A stretch of DNA of 22,046 bases from JADJLQ01 sp034439915 (GTDB lineage: Bacteria > Bacteroidota > Bacteroidia > Chitinophagales > Saprospiraceae): assembly GCA_034439915.1 (NCBI GenBank), contig JAWXBI010000200.1:1-22046 (forward strand). The letters run 5' to 3'. The position numbers were made by a program, and so were the translations under genes. A model generated the notes under the pieces. That model saw nothing but the letters and a program-made list of their open reading frames with translations. It made no database searches and had not been told where the DNA came from. Shown piece by piece: positions 8,250 to 16,381 of this stretch (the stretch's first letter is position 1; every line of letters starts with the position of its first letter).

Positions 8250-8324
8250 TCGATCCTGATAAATTTGGCAAGAAATATGCATTATCATTGTCGAAGCATT
8301 AATCTTAAACGAAAGATGCTTTAT

Positions 8325-8367
8325 GAGGTCGGTTCGCTGGGGGGTAAGAGCCGATCTCTTTTTTTTT
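8325..8367 (+). terminator. Rho-independent terminator
   Basis: GAGGTCGGTT (8325-8334) pairs with AGCCGATCTC (8349-8358) over ten positions with two G-U wobbles. A 14-nt loop lies between, and nine T residues follow immediately (8359-8367). It could end the metalloprotease transcript, about 200 nt after its stop codon, and insulate the next promoter at 8423. Confidence 0.65.
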
Positions 8368-8422
8368 GAAATTCGATTTGTTCCCATCCATTTCATTGTC
8401 CTTCGCTACGTCCCAAATCACT

Positions 8423-8430
8423 TACCTTTG
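8423..8430 (+). promoter_or_regulatory. -7 box for the five-gene operon
   Basis: TACCTTTG is an exact TAnnTTTG match. A TTG at 8396-8398 lies 24 bp upstream, slightly longer than the usual -33 spacing. The box ends only five bases before the ATG at 8436, so transcription would start at or within a few bases of the start codon. Confidence 0.6.
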
Positions 8431-8435
8431 TACTC

Positions 8436-9005
8436 ATGCGATGGCCTGGTTTGTCGATTACGATCTGCTGGTTAATTTGCCTGGAAAGTGATGCCCAGAT
8501 ACGTTATACACATGATTTTACGTCCAAGCTTCGTGCTGCTACCTTAGGTTTAAGTTTGCCGGACAGCACTTGGTACAATGTGGTCTTGCCCTGTGAGGAT
8601 AAATATAACCAGTACGACCTTTGCCTCATCGCTGAAGTGGATTCTGCAGAACTCAGGTATATAATCCTTGATGACCGGGCAACCCGGAAAATTGTATTTC
8701 CCGAAATGCATTATATGGCACGGTTAAGTAACCTGGCGACCAATGATGAAGCCCATTGGATGAGATCGCGGACCATGTCTTCACGGATGGTTTACGACTC
8801 GCTGAAGGCGGATTGGGCAGGTGAGATGAGTTTTACGCCCAAACCTACACTGACTGACAAAAAAAACGGCAAATTATTCAGCATATACAAGGAAAATACG
8901 GGGATGGTATTCGTGCTCTTATACTACAACCATGAGTTTCCCGGATTCAATGACCATCTTCACTCTGTTTATTTTAACTTGCCTAAACCTAAAACAAACA
9001 ATTAA
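8436..9005 (+). CDS. Exported protein of unknown function
   Basis: I do not recognise this 189-residue protein. It opens with a short signal-peptide-like segment (about residues 1-21, hydrophobic ITICWLICL, likely cleavage after SDA), so it is probably periplasmic. The rest is soluble-looking, with scattered aromatic residues, two cysteines in the mature part (LPCEDKYNQYDLCLIAEV) and no repeats or membrane segments. It is the first gene of the operon, directly after a TAnnTTTG box, and its stop codon lies 3 bp before the DUF4286 gene, so the two are almost certainly co-transcribed. The ATG at 8436 is so near the promoter that the mRNA may be leaderless. A GTG at 8494 or an ATG at 8490 would lose the signal sequence, so I kept the first ATG. 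Confidence 0.75.
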   Translation: MRWPGLSITICWLICLESDAQIRYTHDFTSKLRAATLGLSLPDSTWYNVVLPCEDKYNQYDLCLIAEVDSAELRYIILDDRATRKIVFPEMHYMARLSNLATNDEAHWMRSRTMSSRMVYDSLKADWAGEMSFTPKPTLTDKKNGKLFSIYKENTGMVFVLLYYNHEFPGFNDHLHSVYFNLPKPKTNN

Positions 9006-9008
9006 TAT

Positions 9009-9341
9009 ATGTTTGTCTATAATATTACCCTCAATATGGATGTGGATATCGAACTTTCAGCACTCGATTGGATCAAATCTGAATTTATCCCGAGAGCCAT
9101 GAAGGAAGGTGTTTTTCATGAGTTCCAACTGTGCAAATTGAGGTTTGCTGATCAGGAAACACCGGCCTATGCCATTCAGTTTTTTTGTTCAGGGGCTATG
9201 GATATCGACCTGTTGCTTAACCCGGTCCATTCGAAATACCTCGACTGGGTAGCCGATCGGTTTGGACTCCAGGTGATGAGTTTTGCATCGGTTCTGGATA
9301 TCATCGAACCTGCTTACCTTTCCTTCATTCATAAAAATTAA
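9009..9341 (+). CDS. DUF4286 family protein
   Basis: The 110-residue protein has the layout of the DUF4286 family, common in Bacteroidota. An opening MFVYNITLNMD strand is followed by a DWIKSEFIPRAMKEGVFHEF helix segment, a CKLRFADQETPAYAIQFFC strand pair and a C-terminal RFGLQVMSFASVLDII strand. The arrangement suggests a small ferredoxin-like alpha/beta fold resembling antibiotic-biosynthesis-monooxygenase-type dimers, but no catalytic residues are evident and no function is known. It has no signal peptide, so it is cytoplasmic. It starts 3 bp after the preceding stop codon and lies 32 bp upstream of the acyl-CoA dehydrogenase, consistent with one operon. Confidence 0.82.
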   Translation: MFVYNITLNMDVDIELSALDWIKSEFIPRAMKEGVFHEFQLCKLRFADQETPAYAIQFFCSGAMDIDLLLNPVHSKYLDWVADRFGLQVMSFASVLDIIEPAYLSFIHKN

Positions 9342-9373
9342 AATTAGTATTCTATTCATTTAATAACCTGCTT

Positions 9374-10540
9374 GTGGATTATTTTAAAATCAACGATATA
9401 CAACTCAGTGCCCGGGAAACGGCTAAAGATTTTGCGCAAAAAAAATTATTGCCCGGTGTCATTGAACGAGACAAAAACATGTCTTTTCCAAAGTCACTTA
9501 TCGGGGAAATGGCATCCCTTGGATTATTGGGAATGATGGTTAAGGAACAATATGGGGGTAGTGGACTGGATACCCTGTCTTACGTACTTGCCCTGGAAGA
9601 AATAGCAAAAGTCGATGCCTCCGCTGCTGTTATATTGTCGGTCAACAATTCACTGGTATGTTTTGGTATTGAAGCGTATGGCACAGCATTTCAAAAAGAA
9701 AAATACCTCATCCCATTGGCAAAAGGGGAATGGTTGGGTTCATTTTGCCTTTCCGAGCCGGAAGCAGGGAGTGATGCTACGCAGCAAAAAACAGTGGCGG
9801 TCGATAAAGGAGATCATTATGAACTCAGCGGCACCAAAAACTGGATTACCAATGGGTTTCATTCCGATATCCACCTTGTTTTTGCCCAATCCAATCCATC
9901 AGTGGGGCATAAAGGAATCAATGCATTATTGGTGGAGAAAACATGGCCAGGGGTAGTCATCGGACCAAAAGAAGATAAAATGGGTATCCGCGCCAGCGAT
10001 ACCACTTCAATCACCTATACCAATGTGAAAGTACCTAAAGAGAACAGGCTCGGCCCGGAAGGATTTGGGTTTAAATATGCAATCAATACCTTAAATGGAG
10101 GCAGGATTGGTATCGGGGCCCAGTCCATTGGTTTGGCCACAGGGGCATATGAACGCGCCTTACAATATTCCAAAGAACGTAAAACATTTGGCAAACTCAT
10201 CTCGGAACATCAGGCCATTGCCTTTAAGCTCGCCGATATGGCCACCGAAATTGACGGATGCAGATTATTAGTGCACCGGGCGGCCTGGCTCAAAGATCAA
10301 GGTAGGGACTATGTTGCGGCTGCCAGTATGGCCAAATACATGGCTTCTGAAATGGCGATGAGACAAACCACCCAAGCCGTCCAGATCCATGGTGGTTATG
10401 GCTATGTGAGGGAATACCATGTGGAACGGATGATGAGGGATGCCAAAATCACCCAGATTTATGAAGGCACTTCCGAAATCCAGCAAATCGTATTGTCCCG
10501 GGAAATTTTGAAAGGAAACCTTTACCCAAGTCTGTACTGA
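9374..10540 (+). CDS. Acyl-CoA dehydrogenase
   Basis: FAD-dependent flavoenzyme that oxidises acyl-CoA to trans-2-enoyl-CoA, the first step of beta-oxidation or of branched-chain amino acid breakdown. The 388 residues match the usual length of about 380. Family signatures are clear: FCLSEPEAGSD around 125-135 and the C-terminal IHGGYGYVREYHVERMMRDA block. IYEGTSEIQQ follows, whose Glu364 is at the catalytic-base position of short/medium-chain enzymes. The start is a GTG at 9374 (MDYFKINDIQL); no in-frame ATG nearby gives the expected N-terminus. The stop codon overlaps the next gene's ATG by one base (TGATG), indicating translational coupling. Chain length and substrate cannot be read from the sequence; a butyryl-CoA or short-chain type is most likely. 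Confidence 0.95.
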   Translation: MDYFKINDIQLSARETAKDFAQKKLLPGVIERDKNMSFPKSLIGEMASLGLLGMMVKEQYGGSGLDTLSYVLALEEIAKVDASAAVILSVNNSLVCFGIEAYGTAFQKEKYLIPLAKGEWLGSFCLSEPEAGSDATQQKTVAVDKGDHYELSGTKNWITNGFHSDIHLVFAQSNPSVGHKGINALLVEKTWPGVVIGPKEDKMGIRASDTTSITYTNVKVPKENRLGPEGFGFKYAINTLNGGRIGIGAQSIGLATGAYERALQYSKERKTFGKLISEHQAIAFKLADMATEIDGCRLLVHRAAWLKDQGRDYVAAASMAKYMASEMAMRQTTQAVQIHGGYGYVREYHVERMMRDAKITQIYEGTSEIQQIVLSREILKGNLYPSLY

Positions 10541-11652
10541 TGTTTAGCAAAGGCACCCTTCAGATAGCCCGTGTTGCGGGTATCCCTATTCGATTACATT
10601 GGAGTTTCGGGTTAATTTTTGTTTGGGTAGGGTACAATGGCTGGTTGGAAGGAATTGCCACCCACAACATCCTTTTTATGGAGATGTATGTGATCATCCT
10701 GTTCTTTTGTGTGGTCCTCCATGAATTCGGCCATGCCCTGATGGCCCGAAAATATGGACACCAGACCCGCGATATCCTGTTGACCCCGATTGGAGGTATT
10801 GCGCGACTTGAAAGTATAAGTGAAAAACCCATCCAGGAATTCTGGATTGCCATTGCGGGACCTGCAGTGAATATTGGAATTGCGTTGGTATTGGGGTTAA
10901 TCATTTTGTTAACCGGGGTTTCTAATTTTTTTCAGCAGGGGTATACGTTTCCTGAAGCGAATGCCACGCTGTATAACATCATTCCACTTATCCTGATTTC
11001 CAATGTTATATTGGCTGTTTTTAATATTGTGCCTGCTTTCCCGATGGATGGAGGGCGGATCCTGCGCGCCTTGTTGTCGATGAAATTCACCAGGTTAAAA
11101 TCCACCTGGATTGCTGCACGAATAGGTCAGGGGCTGTCAACTTGTTTTCTGATCTATGCGATTTATAACAATCAATGGATGTTGTGCCTGGTTGGTATAT
11201 TTATCTTTTTTACTGCAGGCGCTGAGTTGAAACAGGTGCAATGGGAAACTATATTGGCCAGGAAGAGGTCTGGCGACCTGATGATGAAACAGTATACTTC
11301 TTTTCAGGCCTTTGAACCGATGGCTTATCCGGTAGAATTGTTGCAACGGGGTTTAGAACGGAATTTTTTAATTTTCAACGGTCAGGCCATTTTGGGTACT
11401 TTATCCGGTGCTGATATCATGGAATGCATCAAAAAGAAAGCAATACAACAACCCATCCTGGATTTTACCCACTCCGGCGTGTTGTCTATTGATCCCGATA
11501 CCAGCCTGAAGGAAGCCTTGCACCGGATGCAGGCGTCTAATCATCCTCTGTTGCCGGTAATGAGGGAGGGGATTCTGGTGGGAATAGTGGATGAAAATCA
11601 AATAAATAAATACATGGAAATTCAGATCAAGACCAATGGCGCAGGCATTTGA
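10540..11652 (+). CDS. Site-2 protease family zinc metalloprotease with CBS region
   Basis: Intramembrane zinc protease of family M50 (SpoIVFB-like subgroup), 370 residues. The zinc motif HEFGH is at 61-65 inside a membrane segment. The second motif, FNIVPAFPMDGGRILR (161-176), supplies the third ligand, Asp170. About six membrane segments lie in the first 230 residues. The C-terminal part (about 245-362) resembles a CBS pair: the first copy is degenerate and the second (ILDFTHSGVLSIDPDTSLKE to GILVGIVDENQINKY) is clear. CBS domains often bind adenine nucleotides, so activity may sense energy state. Such enzymes release membrane-anchored regulators, but no sigma/anti-sigma partner is encoded nearby. 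It overlaps the acyl-CoA dehydrogenase stop codon by one base. Confidence 0.93.
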   Translation: MFSKGTLQIARVAGIPIRLHWSFGLIFVWVGYNGWLEGIATHNILFMEMYVIILFFCVVLHEFGHALMARKYGHQTRDILLTPIGGIARLESISEKPIQEFWIAIAGPAVNIGIALVLGLIILLTGVSNFFQQGYTFPEANATLYNIIPLILISNVILAVFNIVPAFPMDGGRILRALLSMKFTRLKSTWIAARIGQGLSTCFLIYAIYNNQWMLCLVGIFIFFTAGAELKQVQWETILARKRSGDLMMKQYTSFQAFEPMAYPVELLQRGLERNFLIFNGQAILGTLSGADIMECIKKKAIQQPILDFTHSGVLSIDPDTSLKEALHRMQASNHPLLPVMREGILVGIVDENQINKYMEIQIKTNGAGI

Positions 11653-11699
11653 AGTTTTAAAAATTTTCTAATTTTCTGTAAATAATCAATTACCCTGAT

Positions 11700-12986
11700 A
11701 TGGAAACCTATGGCAAAATATTGTTGGTAGCGATGCCGGCATTTTTATTGCTCGTCGTTTTTGAAAAATGGTATGGGTGGTACAAGGGGAAAGACACCGT
11801 GCGCAACCTCGATATGATTTCTTCCCTCAGCTCCGGGGTGACCAATGTGGTGAAGGATGTATTGGGGATCAGCATTGCCATTATGGGTTATTCCTGGATG
11901 GTTGAACACCTCGCTATCGTACAGGTCAGACATTCTATTGTCCTTTATCTCATTGCTTTTATCGTCCTCGATTTTTCAGGTTATTGGGTTCACCGGATAG
12001 CCCACCAGTATAATTTTTTCTGGAACAATCATATTATCCATCACAGCAGTGAGGAGTTTAATCTGGCTTGTGCACTGAGACAAAGTATATCTGTATTCAT
12101 TCGTTTGTTTACTTTTTTATTATTGCCTGCAGCTCTATTCGGTGTTCCGGGTCAGGTCATCGCTGTAGTAGCCCCCATTCAATTGTTTGCTCAATTTTGG
12201 TATCATACGCAGCACATTGATAAAATGGGATTTTTGGAACACATCATCGTCACTCCATCTCATCATCGGGTTCATCATGCTATCAATCCCGAATACCTGG
12301 ATAGAAATTATTCCCAGATATTTATTTGGTGGGACAAATGGTTTGGTACTTTTCAACCGGAGTTGGATCACATCCGTCCGGTATACGGGATTACCCGTCC
12401 GGTGCGAACCTGGAACCCCATAAAGATAAATTTTCAGCACCTGGCTTTGTTGATCAGGGATGCATGGAGAACTAAAAACTGGTCTGACAAATTGCGAATC
12501 TGGTGGATGCCTACCGGTTGGCGGCCGGCGGATGTTGAAGAAAAAGAGCAGGTATATAAGATCCGGGATGTTTACCATTTCGATAAATACGATACCCGGG
12601 CTTCTGCAGCCTTGCACATTTGGTGTTGGATCCAGTTAATTGTCCTCTTGCTGATCACGAGTTACTTGTTTTCCAATATTGCAGCTATTAATAAAAACAA
12701 TGTTTACCATATTTATCTCTACGGACTGTTTTTATTTATTGACGTATATGCCTTTACTGAACTCATGGACCGGAATCCGGGAGCATGGATTCCTGAATTA
12801 CTGAAACTATTTGTGGGATTTTATATTCTCTGGGATCAGGGAGATTGGTTTCTATCCAGCCAGATGATCTCCACCCTGCCGATCGGTATTGCTATTTATC
12901 TGATCATCTCTTTTTTGGTGACCTTGATTTTTGTAAGAAAACATTATACCGAAGACCAACAAATCGGGATAGCGGTGAAAGTCTGA
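11700..12986 (+). CDS. Sterol desaturase / alkylglycerol monooxygenase-like membrane hydroxylase
   Basis: Membrane di-iron hydroxylase of the fatty acid hydroxylase superfamily, 428 residues with several membrane segments (about 8-22, 52-95, 133-170 and three near the C-terminus). All histidine clusters are present: HRIAH (98-102), HIIHHSSEE (111-119), HTQH (169-172) and PSHHRVHH (186-193), which together ligate two irons. The wording around them (NFFWNNHIIHHSSEEFNLA, LRQS, TPSHHRVHH, WWDKWFGTF) resembles alkylglycerol monooxygenase (TMEM195/AGMO), which cleaves ether lipids, more than fatty acid desaturases. It lies 47 bp after the site-2 protease and is probably the last gene of the operon. 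Its 3' end faces the convergent GH1 gene across a heptanucleotide repeat. The true substrate is uncertain. Confidence 0.88.
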   Translation: METYGKILLVAMPAFLLLVVFEKWYGWYKGKDTVRNLDMISSLSSGVTNVVKDVLGISIAIMGYSWMVEHLAIVQVRHSIVLYLIAFIVLDFSGYWVHRIAHQYNFFWNNHIIHHSSEEFNLACALRQSISVFIRLFTFLLLPAALFGVPGQVIAVVAPIQLFAQFWYHTQHIDKMGFLEHIIVTPSHHRVHHAINPEYLDRNYSQIFIWWDKWFGTFQPELDHIRPVYGITRPVRTWNPIKINFQHLALLIRDAWRTKNWSDKLRIWWMPTGWRPADVEEKEQVYKIRDVYHFDKYDTRASAALHIWCWIQLIVLLLITSYLFSNIAAINKNNVYHIYLYGLFLFIDVYAFTELMDRNPGAWIPELLKLFVGFYILWDQGDWFLSSQMISTLPIGIAIYLIISFLVTLIFVRKHYTEDQQIGIAVKV

Positions 12987-12991
12987 TGGGG

Positions 12992-13047
12992 TTCATTCTT
13001 CATTGTTCATTCTTCATTGCTCATTCTTCATTGTTCATTATTCATTG
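12992..13047. repeat. 14-bp (2 x 7) tandem repeat between convergent genes
   Basis: Four tandem 14-bp units begin at 12992, 13006, 13020 and 13034, each close to TTCATTCTTCATTG, made of alternating 7-mers TTCATTC and TTCATTG. The last units differ by single bases. The repeat fills the space between the hydroxylase stop codon and the GH1 gene and runs 20 bp into the GH1 coding sequence. Confidence 0.92.
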
Positions 13048-14425
13048 TTATCACCTCTTTATACCACCTAGCCGAAGCTTTAGGGATGCGGTTTAAATCG
13101 TTATCGACGTACGTAATACCGAATTTTTTACCATATCCCTGTGCCCATTCAAAATTATCCATCAGCGACCAAATAAAATAACCTTTCAGGTTGACCCCGG
13201 AATGGATGGCCAGGGATATTTCTTTTAAATATTCTCTGAAAAATAGTATTCGCTCGATATCGTTGACCTGACCATCTATTAACTGGTCATCAAAAGCACA
13301 GCCGTTTTCGGTGATATAAATGGGTGGGTTGTCATATCGGTCGGCAATCCATTGCAACAGTTTTTTGCACCCCCAGGGTACGATTGCCCATTGCATCGCG
13401 GTCATGTTCCAATCCGGGGAAACGCTGAGGTTTACATGTTGATCTTCTGAAAGGCCTCCATTCCCGTAAACCGACCCGTCAGCGGGTAATTCGGTAGCAT
13501 TGGAAGCTAACATGGAAGTATAATGATTAAGCCCAAAAAAATCAGAGGAGCCTTTAATTAATTTTTTTTCCTCCGGACTAAATTCTGGCAATCGAGCCCC
13601 AAGATTTTGTCTCATCACCTCGGGATAATCCCCTTTATAAATAGGATCAGCAAACCAGGCCAGGAAAAATTCAAGTGCTCTTTGAGCTGCCGCCTGGTCT
13701 TCCGGACTTATGGTGAGTGGTTCCCGCCAGTCACAATTGTTTGTAATTCCGATCTGACCTTTTTGGTGGGACTGGTATTTTTTGCGGTAAACATCGACAG
13801 CCCTGGCGTGAGATTTGAGGAGCTGATGACCAGCTTGATACGGAAGGTCATTGGATTTTTTACCCGGAGCAAATACCCCATGACCATATCCGAGTATAGC
13901 TACCACCCAGGCTTCATTGATAGTGATCCAGTTTTTTACCCTGTCTCCAAAATGATGAAAACAGGCATCGGCATATTCGGCAAAAACATCGCTGATTTCT
14001 TCGCCCAGCCAGCCATTGATTTCAAATTCCAGGGCTGCAGGAAGGTCCCAATGGTATAACGTGACCCAGGGAATAATATCGTTGTTTACTAATTCATCAA
14101 TAAGCGAATTATAAAAATCAATTCCCTTTTGGTTTATGGAACCCCTGCCTGAAGGGAATATCCGGGGCCAGGAAATGGAAAACCGGTAAGCCTGGAGGCC
14201 AATCGATTTCATCAGGGAAACATCTTCTTTGACCCGGTGATAATGATCGCAGGCTATGTTTCCATTTTCATAATTGGCCACTTTACCGGGTATCATACAA
14301 AATACATCCCAGATAGATGGACCTTTTCCATCTTCCATCCAGGCGCCTTCAATCTGATACGAGGAGGTAGCTCCGCCCCATAAAAAATCAGAAGGGAAGT
14401 TTTTACGCAGTAAAGGATCCAACAT
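13028..14425 (-). CDS. GH1 family beta-glucosidase
   Basis: Retaining glycoside hydrolase of family 1, 465 residues. It has the N-terminal signature FLWGGATSSYQIEGAW (14-29), HYHRVKEDVSLMKSIG, RFSISWPRIFPSG near 81-93, and the nucleophile motif ITENG with Glu373. The acid/base motif reads TINEA (Glu171) where most members have NEP. No signal peptide is present, so the enzyme is cytoplasmic and probably acts on imported glycosides; aryl- or cello-type beta-glucosides are likely, but a beta-fucosidase or beta-galactosidase role is possible. Its ATG overlaps the symporter stop codon (TAATG), indicating translational coupling. The last five residues (MNNEQ) and the stop codon are read from the heptanucleotide repeat. 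Confidence 0.95.
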   Translation of the reverse strand: MLDPLLRKNFPSDFLWGGATSSYQIEGAWMEDGKGPSIWDVFCMIPGKVANYENGNIACDHYHRVKEDVSLMKSIGLQAYRFSISWPRIFPSGRGSINQKGIDFYNSLIDELVNNDIIPWVTLYHWDLPAALEFEINGWLGEEISDVFAEYADACFHHFGDRVKNWITINEAWVVAILGYGHGVFAPGKKSNDLPYQAGHQLLKSHARAVDVYRKKYQSHQKGQIGITNNCDWREPLTISPEDQAAAQRALEFFLAWFADPIYKGDYPEVMRQNLGARLPEFSPEEKKLIKGSSDFFGLNHYTSMLASNATELPADGSVYGNGGLSEDQHVNLSVSPDWNMTAMQWAIVPWGCKKLLQWIADRYDNPPIYITENGCAFDDQLIDGQVNDIERILFFREYLKEISLAIHSGVNLKGYFIWSLMDNFEWAQGYGKKFGITYVDNDLNRIPKASARWYKEVITMNNEQ

Positions 14426-16248
14426 TAATCTTTTGGAAGTTTATCAAACCAGGTTTTTTTCAGAATCAGGCTGCAGATCAATACAATAAGAAGGCTAATG
14501 GCAAAGGGTACCATTTTTAATAACACCAGATATATAGGGAATACGACCAGGCAGGTTTGCCAAATGATGCCTATCAATACATTGAATATGTCTTTTTTGA
14601 AATCTTTATTTCCCTGGAATCCCGGGTCTTCTGCCACGACTTTATCATGTATAGGTTTCCAAAATCCCCACGGCCTTACATTTTTGTAAAAAGCCTTGAG
14701 TATATTTTCGTCGGTGGGTGGAGTCATAAAGGTGCCAATCAAGGCGCCGGTCAGTGCGAGCAATAACATCAATGGAAAAGTGTATAAATCAAGCACTCCC
14801 GGGAAAATAAAACGGAAGGTGAGGGCCGGTACCAGTCCACCTACCATGCCCCAGAAGAAACCGGTGCCATTAAATCTCCACCAATACCATTTTAATACAT
14901 TGGAAACCACATAGGAGCCATAGGCAGCAGATACTATCCATTGAAGGATATCATTGACATCCCTGGCGAAAAAACCAAGAACGAAACTCAACAATACCAT
15001 GCCGAGACCGGAAACCCAACTAATGAGTTTAATCTTATTATTATCAGCTTTAGGGTTTATAAATTTGAGGTAGATATCATTCACAATATATGCCTGGGTC
15101 GCATTTAAGGTGCCGGCGAAAGTACCCATAAAGGCAGCAATGAGTCCTGCAAGCAAAATTCCCATCAAACCAACAGGGACAAACTGACTGATGGCTGCCG
15201 GAAGGATTTGTTCAAAATCGATATTGCCCCCTGATTTTAAATCGAGTTGATTGTAAAAAATAATGGCCAATACTGCAAATCCGGCAATCATAAAATAACG
15301 GAATGGCATCAGAATCAGACTGACCGATCCACTCATCAGGGCAGCTTCACGAGGGGAGCGTGTGGATAAAATTTTCTGCATATCATAGGTTGGGGCAGGT
15401 CCGGCCATCGATACCATTATTCCTTTAAGCAACATCATGGTAAAAAATATACTGAACAAGGAATAACCATCACTTGAAATTTTTTCATTCACCTCCGGTA
15501 TGATCTGGCTCCAGTCCAGATGAAGGCGGGTGCCAAAAAACGGGTTCATCCAGCCATCTGGCACATTCAGTGCATTGGATGCAACGGCTTTCATCGCTAT
15601 AATGCCAATGATGACTCCTGAAATCGCCATTAGAGAATACTGAATAACATCAGCCCATACTATACTCAGCATACCCCCGATGAGACTATAAAATATTGCA
15701 AACAGAGTAAAACATATTCCATAAAAATGAGGGACATATTCTAATGGTATATGGAAGGGTATGTATCCGGAAACTGCATCCCAGGGTATAAAAATTTCGA
15801 TAAACTTACCAATACCGATAAATCCGTAGGCCAGGTAACCCAGCCCAAGTATGATAGCAAAAATTACGATCACCGCATGGGACTGGGCTGCCCCACGGCC
15901 ACTGAAGCGGGTTGCCAACCATTCGGCTCCGGTCGTGACACCCGACCTTCTCAGCCAGATGGATAAAAAGATCATCAGAAAAATCTGGTTAAATACTGGC
16001 CACAACCAGGGTATCCATATACTTTTTAACCCGTATACAAACATTAACATCACCAACCATACGGTACCACTGATATCAAACATACCGGAGGCATTGGATA
16101 ATCCCAATAAATACCAGGGCATCTTGTTTCCACCCAATAAATAATTTGCCTTACTTTTTGAAGCTTGTTTTCTCAGCAGAAGTCCAATGACCACGGTGGC
16201 ACTGAGGTACAATAATATAATGATAAGATCGAGGGTAGCAATTTTCAT
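14425..16248 (-). CDS. Sodium:solute symporter (SSS family)
   Basis: The 607-residue inner-membrane transporter has 13-14 predicted membrane segments, the first starting at residue 7. The N-terminal pattern YLLGGNKMPWYLLGLSNASGMFD followed by GTVWLV is typical of SSS family TM1-TM2, where Na+ and substrate bind. YGFIGIGKFIEIF and the SGSVSLILMPFRYF region also fit. A hydrophilic stretch near residues 505-550 precedes the last helices. The family moves sugars, amino acids, nucleosides or sialic acid with Na+. Coupling to a cytoplasmic GH1 enzyme (one-base overlap) makes a glycoside or sugar the best guess. The start is the ATG at 16248. A promoter-like pair lies about 30-60 bp upstream, and the hairpin repeats separate it from the oxidoreductase gene. 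Confidence 0.93.
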   Translation of the reverse strand: MKIATLDLIIILLYLSATVVIGLLLRKQASKSKANYLLGGNKMPWYLLGLSNASGMFDISGTVWLVMLMFVYGLKSIWIPWLWPVFNQIFLMIFLSIWLRRSGVTTGAEWLATRFSGRGAAQSHAVIVIFAIILGLGYLAYGFIGIGKFIEIFIPWDAVSGYIPFHIPLEYVPHFYGICFTLFAIFYSLIGGMLSIVWADVIQYSLMAISGVIIGIIAMKAVASNALNVPDGWMNPFFGTRLHLDWSQIIPEVNEKISSDGYSLFSIFFTMMLLKGIMVSMAGPAPTYDMQKILSTRSPREAALMSGSVSLILMPFRYFMIAGFAVLAIIFYNQLDLKSGGNIDFEQILPAAISQFVPVGLMGILLAGLIAAFMGTFAGTLNATQAYIVNDIYLKFINPKADNNKIKLISWVSGLGMVLLSFVLGFFARDVNDILQWIVSAAYGSYVVSNVLKWYWWRFNGTGFFWGMVGGLVPALTFRFIFPGVLDLYTFPLMLLLALTGALIGTFMTPPTDENILKAFYKNVRPWGFWKPIHDKVVAEDPGFQGNKDFKKDIFNVLIGIIWQTCLVVFPIYLVLLKMVPFAISLLIVLICSLILKKTWFDKLPKD

Positions 16249-16275
16249 AACATTAAGGTTTTCCTGTTGAGATCT

Positions 16276-16307
16276 TAAAGTTAATCCAACTCATTCAATA
16301 CCCCAAA
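16276..16307 (-). promoter_or_regulatory. Possible promoter of the symporter-GH1 operon
   Basis: On the minus strand TTTG (16307-16304) is followed after 20 bp by TAACTTTA (16283-16276), one base off the TAnnTTTG -7 box and at normal spacing. The putative -7 box lies 27 bp before the ATG. Confidence 0.4.
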
Positions 16308-16381
16308 ACATATCAAACTTGTGGTAAATATGGATAAAAATAGATCACTGGTTAAAGTGAAATTAAGCAAGCAGTTGTTGA

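Larger units (their letters stand above)
8124..8435. other. Gene-free stretch with terminator and promoter
   Basis: This 312-bp stretch between the metalloprotease and the next operon has no convincing coding frame on either strand. It holds an A/T-rich perfect inverted repeat (8230-8249), an imperfect AAGCAT/ATGCTT inverted pair near 8294-8322, a terminator-like hairpin with a T-run (8325-8367) and an exact TAnnTTTG box (8423-8430). Confidence 0.7.

Noticed and set aside
12135..12617. 160-residue minus-strand frame
   Set aside because: It is antisense to the well-supported hydroxylase gene with its histidine motifs and is a shadow frame.
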